Positions 1 to 6,547 of a stretch of DNA of 19,546 nucleotides are shown here, one piece after another. Below the pieces are notes generated by a model. That model saw nothing but the letters and a program-made list of their open reading frames with translations. It was not told the origin of the DNA and searched no databases. This stretch comes from Caulobacteraceae bacterium (lineage in GTDB: Bacteria; Pseudomonadota; Alphaproteobacteria; Caulobacterales; Caulobacteraceae). The translations under genes were made by a program, and so were the position numbers. Within the stretch, counting starts at the first letter, position 1. Each line of letters opens with the position of its first letter. The stretch covers positions 1 through 19,546 of the forward strand of contig JADZBR010000026.1 in assembly GCA_020852035.1 (NCBI GenBank). The letters run 5' to 3'.

Positions 1-633
<633 letters not shown>

Positions 634-698
634 CTGACCCGTCCTTATTCCACGATTCCGTCGACCGGACCCGCCGACCGTCGATCGGCGTCGGGAAA

Positions 699-727
699 TT
701 CGTACGCTGTTTGTTCCATGTTCGCAA
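699..727 (-). promoter_or_regulatory. recA promoter (-35/-10)
   Basis: On the minus strand TTGCGA (722-727) and TACGAA (699-704) are separated by exactly 17 bp, about 66 bp upstream of the recA start. The -35 hexamer lies inside the LexA box, so LexA binding would occlude RNA polymerase. Both hexamers are imperfect and were assigned by eye. Confidence 0.6.
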
Positions 728-734
728 GATGTTC
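720..734 (-). promoter_or_regulatory. LexA (SOS) box of recA
   Basis: The plus strand reads GTTCGCAAGATGTTC, an exact match to the alphaproteobacterial LexA operator GTTC-N7-GTTC (minus strand GAAC-N7-GAAC). It overlaps the predicted -35 of recA. A third GTTC at 713-716 extends the direct-repeat series with a 3-nt gap. The match plus the position upstream of recA make this a strong call. Confidence 0.9.
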
Positions 735-1123
735 TCGTCGCGCCTCGCGGGAATTTTTCATTCGGTGGTGGGGGTGCTCTTTGAGTCTGTCAGTGACCAC
801 CTAACCGAGCCACGCTGCAGCGCGGAAATCATTGGAAAATTCCGCTGCTGGTTTCTCAGCTTCGCCGATTGGGAAACCTGATTGAGACACCCGACGCGGC
901 GCGGCGACCAGATCCGACATTGTCAGAAACGGTCTCCCTCAGGGCGCATTCGACCCCAGTTGGCCGGCGCATCGATGCCAGGCCGAAACTGGCTCGGCAG
1001 CGTCGAGCTTGCTCAGAGGTCCGGCATCGGCCCCAAGCCGCCCGCGAAGCGCTGCGCAATGCCGCAGCCGGCAAGCCCTGGCGGGGCAGAGACCTTGTGC
1101 TCGGGCCGGGATGCAGACGTTGT
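735..1123. other. Gene-free interval between lysR stop and recA promoter
   Basis: About 390 bp lie between the end of the LysR gene and the recA operator. Open frames exist on both strands, but their translations are rich in Arg, Ala and Ser without any family motif, as expected for chance frames in GC-rich DNA. The part at 751-880 is visibly less GC-rich than the flanking genes. A weak inverted repeat GGTTTC/GAAACC (850-855 and 873-878) is present. No RNA gene or mobile element was recognised. Confidence 0.6.
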
Positions 1124-2029
1124 TCACTCGTGAGCCGCCCGCGTGGCGCAAACATCTCTTACCACGCTTCGGAGCCAGCGATGGGCGGCATCCCCGTCGA
1201 GCCGGGGATGCCAGAGCATCGAGACAGTGAAGGACTGGCTCGGCGTCGGTACGGCCAACGTCACCATGCCGTCGCGCAGCACCGCCGTATGGCGCTCCGG
1301 CACGGTGGCGATGAGATCGGCGCTCCGCGCAAGCGACAACGCGATCGCGAAGCCGCCAACCACGCTGGCGATCTTGCGGGTCATGCCCTGCGGCAGGAAC
1401 GGCAGGTCCACCGCGTCCTCCTCGAAACCACTGCGCGACACCACCACATGGCGCGCGGCCTGATAGGCCTCGAATGTCAGCTCGCCCGCGGCCAGCGGAT
1501 GCTCTGGCCGGACGACGACGACCAGACGATCGCGGAACAGCGCTTGCGCCCGCAATTCAGGCCCGATGACCTGATCGACGACTGCAGTCTCCAGGTCGAC
1601 GCGCCCTTCACGCAGCGGCGCGCTACCCTTGTCAGGCTTCTGCAGGAAGTTCAGGCGCACCCCCGGCGCCTCGGCGGCCACCCGCGCGATCAGGGCGGGT
1701 CCGAAGTTCTCCACGAAGCCGTCGGCCGTACGCAGGGAGAAGGCCCGGGAAAGCGTGGCGGGCTCCACCCGGTCCACAGGCCGCAGAACGCTCTGCGCCT
1801 CCTGGACAAGATCGTGCACCCGCCCTCTCAGAGCTTCGGCGCGCGGCGTGGGAACGAGCCCGCGCCCTGCTCGGACGAGCAACGGATCGCCCGTCGTCTC
1901 ACGCAGCCGCGCAAGAGCGCGGCTCATGGCGGAAGGGCTGAGCCGCAGCCGACGCGAAGCGCGCGCCACGCTGCCCTCGGCAAGGAGCGCATCCAGGGTG
2001 ACAAGCAGGTTGAGGTCGGGTGCGGACAT
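1124..2029 (-). CDS. LysR-family transcriptional regulator
   Basis: This 301-aa protein has the usual LysR length. The winged helix-turn-helix is at residues 5-65, with DLNLLVTLDALLAEGSV at its start and a recognition region around LSPSAMSRALARLRETTGDPLL. It is followed by a periplasmic-binding-protein-like effector domain to the C terminus. I start at ATG 2029 because AAGAGG lies 7 nt upstream; the frame stays open another 15 codons to 2074, but that extension is unlike the family. The gene is divergent from the cupin/MFS/hydrolase operon with 122 bp between starts, the classical arrangement in which a LysR protein controls its neighbour. The co-inducer cannot be inferred from sequence. Confidence 0.93.
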   Translation of the reverse strand: MSAPDLNLLVTLDALLAEGSVARASRRLRLSPSAMSRALARLRETTGDPLLVRAGRGLVPTPRAEALRGRVHDLVQEAQSVLRPVDRVEPATLSRAFSLRTADGFVENFGPALIARVAAEAPGVRLNFLQKPDKGSAPLREGRVDLETAVVDQVIGPELRAQALFRDRLVVVVRPEHPLAAGELTFEAYQAARHVVVSRSGFEEDAVDLPFLPQGMTRKIASVVGGFAIALSLARSADLIATVPERHTAVLRDGMVTLAVPTPSQSFTVSMLWHPRLDGDAAHRWLRSVVRDVCATRAAHE

Positions 2030-2067
2030 GCGGGGGCCTCTTGGCGACACGGCGACATATGGCGTCA

Positions 2068-2099
2068 AACGCAATGATAGACTGCAAATGATGCGCGTT
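2068..2099. promoter_or_regulatory. Candidate LysR operator in the divergent promoter region
   Basis: The lysR/cupin intergenic region contains AACGC (2068-2072) and GCGTT (2095-2099) as an inverted repeat. Inside it is an imperfect direct repeat, GCAATGAT (2071-2078) and GCAAATGAT (2084-2092). The position between divergent starts is right for a LysR site, but no clean T-N11-A consensus was confirmed. Confidence 0.35.
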
Positions 2100-2120
2100 C
2101 CGACAGATATAGGCGGCGCG

Positions 2121-2152
2121 TAGCTTCACTTCGCAACACGGAGATGAAGCTA
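2121..2152 (+). promoter_or_regulatory. Hairpin presenting the cupin ribosome binding site
   Basis: TAGCTTCA (2121-2128) and TGAAGCTA (2145-2152) form a perfect 8-bp inverted repeat. The last paired base is the A of the cupin start codon. The 16-nt loop contains the Shine-Dalgarno GGAG (2140-2143). Such a structure could modulate translation initiation, or be a DNA operator; it may also be fortuitous. Confidence 0.4.
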
Positions 2153-2694
2153 TGAAAGACACGCTCCAGACATTCGCCGCGAACGTGCGTGACCTGTGGG
2201 GGCCGCTGACCAGCGAACTGGTCGCGGGCTGCCGCGCCCAGCTGGACCTTCTGACGGCCACCTCGCCCAAGGAGCCGTGGCTGGCCGACCTACATGCGGC
2301 AGCGCCGGCGAACCGCGAACTCTACCGCGACCCCGACCACGGGTTCGTTTTGCTCGCCCACGCCGAGTACGCTGGGCTCTTTCGCCCGCCACACGACCAC
2401 GGCCGCGCTTGGGTCATTTACGCCGCTCAGCAGGGCGAGATCGAGATTCGCACCTATGGTCGGGTCGAAGAGTCTGATGGTCGCGTCCGGCTGGTCCAGC
2501 GCGACAGCATGGTGCTGCGCCCGGGCCAGGCGCTGGCTTACTTGCCCGGCGACATCCACGACACCCGTTGCCTAAGCGACACCGCGCTCCTGTTCCGGTT
2601 CACGGAGCGGGACCTTCGGATCGAAGATCGCGTCGATCACAAGCTGACCCGATACGTGGACCGCGGCGGGGTCTGGGTTCCGGCGGCAGCGTGA
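2152..2694 (+). CDS. Small cupin protein, cysteine-dioxygenase-like metal enzyme
   Basis: This 180-aa protein has the double-stranded beta-helix signature. The first cupin motif reads PPHDHGRAWVIY, with metal ligands H81 and H83, and the second reads YLPGDIHDTR, with H136. That gives the three-histidine site of cysteine dioxygenase-like proteins (predicted metal-dependent enzymes of the COG5553 type) rather than the His3-Glu site. The substrate is unknown; thiol dioxygenation is a family-level possibility only. The start ATG has GGAG 8 nt upstream. The stop overlaps the GTG start of the MFS gene (GTGA), so the two are probably translationally coupled. It is divergent from LysR, which probably regulates it. 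Confidence 0.85.
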   Translation: MKDTLQTFAANVRDLWGPLTSELVAGCRAQLDLLTATSPKEPWLADLHAAAPANRELYRDPDHGFVLLAHAEYAGLFRPPHDHGRAWVIYAAQQGEIEIRTYGRVEESDGRVRLVQRDSMVLRPGQALAYLPGDIHDTRCLSDTALLFRFTERDLRIEDRVDHKLTRYVDRGGVWVPAAA

Positions 2695-4070
2695 GCCGTT
2701 TGGCCACCAGCGCGAGCACGGCCGCGGACGCCGAGGGGGCGCCGGTCGGCCGGCGCCGCGTCGTCGCCATCGCCACGGTGTTGGCGGCCATGGCGATGGC
2801 CGTCCTGGACGCCGGCATGGCCAATGTGGCGTTGCCCAGTCTGGCCCGAGCGTTCGAGCTGCCTCCGTCAGACGCGATACTGGTGATCACCGCATATCAG
2901 ACCGGGCTTGTCATGGCGCTGCTACCGCTGGGCGCCTTGGGCGAGAGGTACGGTCACCGGCGCATCTTCCGCGTCAGCGTGGCGGTGTTTGGAACAGCGT
3001 CTGCCGTCGCCGCCCTGGCGCCTGACTTCCTTTGGCTGGTCGCTGCCCGTTTCATCCAAGGGACGGGGGCAGCCGGCATCATGGCGGTGGGCATGGCCCT
3101 GCTGCGGTTCACTGTCGCCAACGGTCAGCTAGGCCGTGCGATCGGCTGGAACGCGCTCAACGTGGCGCTGGCCTCCGCTGCGGCGCCCAGCCTGGCCACC
3201 CTGATCCTGGCCGCGGTGGACTGGCGCTGGCTGTTCGCCGTCAGCTCGCTGATAGCGATCGGGACCCTGATCGGCGCGCGATCGTTGCCGGCGACGCTCC
3301 GAAGCCGCGCGCCACTGGACCTCGGCAGCATCGGGCTGAGCGCGTGTATGTTCGCCACGCTGATCGCGGCAGCCCAGACCGCGACGGCAGACTTGCGAAC
3401 CGCGATGATTTTGCTGGCCGTCGCGCTGCTCGCGCTCGGTCTTCTCATACATCGCGAGGCGCCCAAGGCCGCGCCGCTGTTCCCGGTCGACCTGCTCCGC
3501 AGCGAGTCATTCCGGCTGTCGGCGATCGCCTCGATCTGCGCCTTCGCGGCTCAGACCGCCGGCTTGGTGGCGCTCCCCTTCCGCCTGCAACAACAATTGC
3601 ACCAGACCCCGCTGGCGACAGGGCTATGCCTCACCGCTTGGCCGCTCAGCGTGGCGTTCGCCGCGGCGATCGCCGGCCGGCTCGCGGATCGGGCGTCGAC
3701 CGCCTGGCTGGGCGGCGCCGGGCTGGCCGCAGGTCTCGCCGGATGCGCGGTCGCCACTCAGGCGGCGGCGGTCGCGCCCGCCGTGGCGCTGGCCGGCTTC
3801 GGGTTCGGCCTCTTCCAAACGCCCAACAACCGCAACCTCTTCCTGTCGGCGCCCCCGCGCCGCAGCGGCGCGGCCGGCGGCCTTCAGGGCACGGCCCGGG
3901 TCACGGGCCAGGCGGCTGGCGCACTTATGATGACGCTACTGCTCGGGCAGTTCGCCCTTGAGCCGGCATTGACCCTGGGCTTCGCCGCCGCCGCCGCCTT
4001 CGCCCTGGCGGCCGGCGTCGTCAGCCTGCGTCGCATCCAGCTGACGGCCAAGGACGTGGGCGCGTTTTGA
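2691..4070 (+). CDS. MFS drug/metabolite efflux transporter, DHA2-like
   Basis: A 459-aa inner-membrane protein that is almost entirely hydrophobic helices. It begins with the DHA2-type TM1 sequence MAVLDAGMANVALPSLARAF. MFS motif A is GALGERYGHRRIFR (about residues 79-92), followed by RFIQGTGAAGIM and the WRWLFAVSSLIAIG helix. A late motif, TPNNRNLFLSAPP (around 378-390), is typical of proton-driven multidrug exporters with 14 segments. The frame is open upstream to 2568, but I use GTG 2691 because it overlaps the cupin stop as GTGA. The usual pattern for such a context is export of a compound made or modified by the flanking enzymes. The substrate cannot be predicted. Confidence 0.88.
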   Translation: MSRLATSASTAADAEGAPVGRRRVVAIATVLAAMAMAVLDAGMANVALPSLARAFELPPSDAILVITAYQTGLVMALLPLGALGERYGHRRIFRVSVAVFGTASAVAALAPDFLWLVAARFIQGTGAAGIMAVGMALLRFTVANGQLGRAIGWNALNVALASAAAPSLATLILAAVDWRWLFAVSSLIAIGTLIGARSLPATLRSRAPLDLGSIGLSACMFATLIAAAQTATADLRTAMILLAVALLALGLLIHREAPKAAPLFPVDLLRSESFRLSAIASICAFAAQTAGLVALPFRLQQQLHQTPLATGLCLTAWPLSVAFAAAIAGRLADRASTAWLGGAGLAAGLAGCAVATQAAAVAPAVALAGFGFGLFQTPNNRNLFLSAPPRRSGAAGGLQGTARVTGQAAGALMMTLLLGQFALEPALTLGFAAAAAFALAAGVVSLRRIQLTAKDVGAF

Positions 4071-4117
4071 CCAACTGGCGGCCATCGGGGCCGCTTTCAC
4101 TGGGAGGAGAGATTACA

Positions 4118-5083
4118 ATAAAGATCGCAGCTTTCGTCTCGATGGTCTGCCTGGCGCTTGCGAGCGCGGCGCAGGCCGCAACCGTCGGCTTCCAGACCCT
4201 GGCTGCACCGGTTCCGGGAGACGGGCCGATGGCCGTGGCCGTCTGGTACCCGTCGGAGGCGTCCGAAGCTGACACGCCGCTGGCGCTGTACCGTCAGTCG
4301 GTCGCCGTCGACGCGCCGGTGTCGGGCCGGCGACACCCGCTGGTGGTCATCTCGCACGGCACGGGCGGCTCGCTCGCCGACCACCACGACACCGCGCATG
4401 CGCTGGCGCGGGCGGGCTTCGTCGTCGCGGCGCTAGATCACACCGGCGACACCCACACCGACCGCAGCCGCACCATGCGGATCACCGAGCGGCCCACGCA
4501 GCTCATCCGCCTCATCGACTACATGACCACGACCTGGGCTGGCCGCGAGGCCATCGACATCCGGCGCATTGGAGCCTTCGGCTTTTCATCCGGCGGTTTC
4601 ACGGTGCTCGGCGCCATCGGCGGCGAGCCCGACATGCTCAAGGTCGCCCCTTACTGCGCCGGGCATCCGAGGGCTTACACCTGCGCGCTGCAACAGGGCC
4701 CCGGCATCGGGCCGTTCCCAGCCAGCGTCACGCCCGTCGAGCATGATAAGCGGATCCGCGCGGCCGTCGTCGCCGCGCCTGCGCTCGGCTTCACCTTCGA
4801 GCCCACCGGCCTCAAGGCTGTGACGATCCCGGTCCAGCTCTGGCGCGCAGAGCAGGATACGGTCCTGCCGCATCCCGACTACGCCGAGGTCGTCCACAGG
4901 ATGCTGCCCGAGGCCGAATACCACGTCGTCCCGGGCGCCGAGCACTTTGACTTCATGACGCCCTGCAGCGACGCCTTGGCCAAGGTCGCCGCCATCATCT
5001 GCCCGAAATCCATCGACCGGACCGCGTTTCACCAGGAGCTCAATGCGGAAGTCGTCCGCTTCTTCGAGAGGACCTTGCGCTGA
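4118..5083 (+). CDS. Exported alpha/beta hydrolase, dienelactone-hydrolase-like
   Basis: About 321 aa. An N-terminal signal peptide (KIAAFVSMVCLALASAAQA, cleavage probably after AQA) directs it to the periplasm. Fold landmarks are the oxyanion loop VISHGTGG, the nucleophile elbow G155-F-S157-S-G, an acid D247 in AEQDTVLP, and H276 in PGAEHFDF. This matches the predicted dienelactone hydrolases (COG4188) and their PAF-acetylhydrolase-like relatives. The start is unusual: GGGAGGAG (4102-4109) lies 8 nt upstream of an in-frame ATA AAG at 4118, and no ATG or GTG is in position. The alternatives are TTG 4067, which overlaps the MFS stop, or ATG 4142 inside the signal peptide. It is the third gene of the LysR-linked operon. 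Its substrate is unknown. Confidence 0.87.
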   Translation: MKIAAFVSMVCLALASAAQAATVGFQTLAAPVPGDGPMAVAVWYPSEASEADTPLALYRQSVAVDAPVSGRRHPLVVISHGTGGSLADHHDTAHALARAGFVVAALDHTGDTHTDRSRTMRITERPTQLIRLIDYMTTTWAGREAIDIRRIGAFGFSSGGFTVLGAIGGEPDMLKVAPYCAGHPRAYTCALQQGPGIGPFPASVTPVEHDKRIRAAVVAAPALGFTFEPTGLKAVTIPVQLWRAEQDTVLPHPDYAEVVHRMLPEAEYHVVPGAEHFDFMTPCSDALAKVAAIICPKSIDRTAFHQELNAEVVRFFERTLR

Positions 5084-5380
5084 CGGCCGCGGTCAAGGGG
5101 CGGGCGTACGCCGGGAACGGACGCCGGCTCACCGCCCCAAACCGACCCTTCCAGTTCTGTAGACGCAACCCAAACCAAGACGACGCCACTCGCAGAATCT
5201 CCGCCACAGGTTGTTTCAGGAAGGAAAAGTGGGGACCTGCTATATGGCCGACGATGGCGAGTTCGATCTGAAGGCTATCGTTCGGCCCACCATCCTTGCG
5301 CATGGCCGCACCCTCATCAAAGAGCTGCAACGCGGAATGCCGCGAACCTGCAATGCCCCCAACCTCACCGGCTTGAAGGG
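5084..5380. other. Intergenic interval between convergent hydrolase and usp genes
   Basis: Nearly 300 bp separate two convergent genes. The base composition is more mixed than in the surroundings. No clear terminator hairpin was seen. One weak open frame begins at 5244 and is listed separately. Confidence 0.5.
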
Positions 5381-5492
5381 TTATTTGGGCGGGCGCTCGG
5401 CTCTGATCACCAGCACGTCGCTTGGAACGGTCTCGACGATCCGCGGTCCCTTGCCGACCACCACCACGTGGAAGAGCTTGCTGCGTTCATAG
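5244..5492 (+). CDS. Doubtful small ORF, unrecognised
   Basis: An 82-codon frame opens with ATG 5244, with GGGGA 8 nt upstream. The first 50 residues (MADDGEFDLKAIVRPTILAH onward) look protein-like and have moderately GC-rich third positions. The second half runs antisense through the 3' end of the universal stress gene and becomes Thr/Ser-rich, as a shadow frame would. No family is recognised. It could be a remnant of a longer gene. A minus-strand frame over the same DNA is equally anonymous. Confidence 0.2.
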   Translation: MADDGEFDLKAIVRPTILAHGRTLIKELQRGMPRTCNAPNLTGLKGYLGGRSALITSTSLGTVSTIRGPLPTTTTWKSLLRS

Positions 5493-6274
5493 GCGCCGAT
5501 GACCGTCAGGTCGGCGCTCCGCTCCATCACATAGCTGCTGAGCATCACCTCGGGCGGGCCGTGCTCGATGAGCGGGAAGATGCGCGCGCGCTGCGCCTCG
5601 GAGAGGTCGGCCGCGGCGAGGAACTCGCGGAGCGTCGAGGTTTCGAGGTCCCCGAAATCGCGGCCCAGCTGCGTGTCGAGCATGACCCCGCGATAGGGCA
5701 TCTCGTAGGCGTGCATCACGGCGATGGTCGCCTCTGGGAAGAACCGGCCGGCCACCTCGAGCCCACGCCGCGCCTCGGGGGTGAAGTCGGTGCCCACCAG
5801 AAGGTGGCTGTAGGGCCCGTTGGGCCGGCGCTTGACCACCAGAACCGAGACCGGAGAGCGCCGGAAGAGCTCGTCGATCGTCCTGCCGATGCCGCCGGCG
5901 CCCAGGGGCCGCTGGCGACCGAGCCCCAGCACGATCAGGTCGGCGCCTTCGCGCTCGGCGGTCTCCAGGATGACCGACGCCGCGGGGCCCTCCTCGACCA
6001 CGATGCGCAGGCGCGGGCACGGACCGCGGATATCCTGGCGGATCTGCCGCTCCACCACCGACGCCGGATCGGGAGGTTGCCGCCAGGAGGGAAGTCCCTG
6101 GTATTCGGGCAGGTCAAGCCCCTCACCTTCCAGCGCGTGGACCACGGTGAGTTCGGCGTCCCAATGCAGCGCCAGTTCCGTGGCGCGGTCGAGCGCTCGG
6201 TCGCCGCGGCCGCTCAGATCGGTCGCCAGCAAGATTTTCTTCGGCGGGATCGCCGGCCGGATTGCTTCCGTCAC
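5381..6274 (-). CDS. Tandem universal stress protein (two UspA domains)
   Basis: A 297-aa cytoplasmic protein with two UspA-type Rossmann-like domains. The first runs roughly 12-147 and begins KKILLATDLSGRGDRALDRA; the second runs roughly 155-292 and begins SHLLVGTDFTPEARRGLEVA. The nucleotide-binding motif G-x2-G-x9-G-[S/T] is degenerate in domain 1 (GLGR...GR, with Arg at the second Gly and at the S/T position) and more so in domain 2, so ATP binding is doubtful. The start is taken as GTG 6274 with AGG 7 nt upstream; the frame stays open far beyond, but the upstream translation is non-protein-like shadow of mrpA. It is divergent from the Mrp operon, a context that suggests co-regulation under ionic or pH stress. 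Confidence 0.87.
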   Translation of the reverse strand: MTEAIRPAIPPKKILLATDLSGRGDRALDRATELALHWDAELTVVHALEGEGLDLPEYQGLPSWRQPPDPASVVERQIRQDIRGPCPRLRIVVEEGPAASVILETAEREGADLIVLGLGRQRPLGAGGIGRTIDELFRRSPVSVLVVKRRPNGPYSHLLVGTDFTPEARRGLEVAGRFFPEATIAVMHAYEMPYRGVMLDTQLGRDFGDLETSTLREFLAAADLSEAQRARIFPLIEHGPPEVMLSSYVMERSADLTVIGAYERSKLFHVVVVGKGPRIVETVPSDVLVIRAERPPK

Positions 6275-6547
6275 ACCCTTACCTGCCTCATCGCGCGCCT
6301 TCGCCCCAGGAACGGCGGGCCGCCCCAAGTCGAACGCATCTTCTGATCTAGGTCTCGACCAGGGCTCTTCAATACAACTCCACGTGACGCCCGCGCCTTG
6401 CAGGTCGACGGCTTGCGCGCGCGACGAGCGGAAAGCCGCCTGTTCTTTCAGATTCCTGCGGTCACGGCTTGATGGCGGGCGGTTGACGCCAGAGGATGCC
6501 GGGGCGGCCGGACCCGGGCCGCTCAACCCATCAGGAGGGGCCGCCGG
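6275..6547. promoter_or_regulatory. Divergent promoter region, usp / mrp operon
   Basis: The 273 bp between the two starts must carry both promoters. TTGACG at 6483-6488 could be a -35 for the mrp side, but no convincing -10 was found. No GGAAC-N16/17-CGTT general-stress (EcfG) promoter was seen. The end of the region supplies a strong ribosome binding site, AGGAGGGG (6533-6540). Confidence 0.4.

Noticed and set aside
850..878. GGTTTC/GAAACC inverted repeat as a terminator or operator
   Set aside because: Only 6-bp arms with a 17-nt loop and no supporting context; likely chance.
869..2077. 402-codon plus-strand frame opposite the LysR gene
   Set aside because: Its product is Arg/Gln/His-rich with no motif, and the minus strand carries an unmistakable LysR protein with a good RBS.
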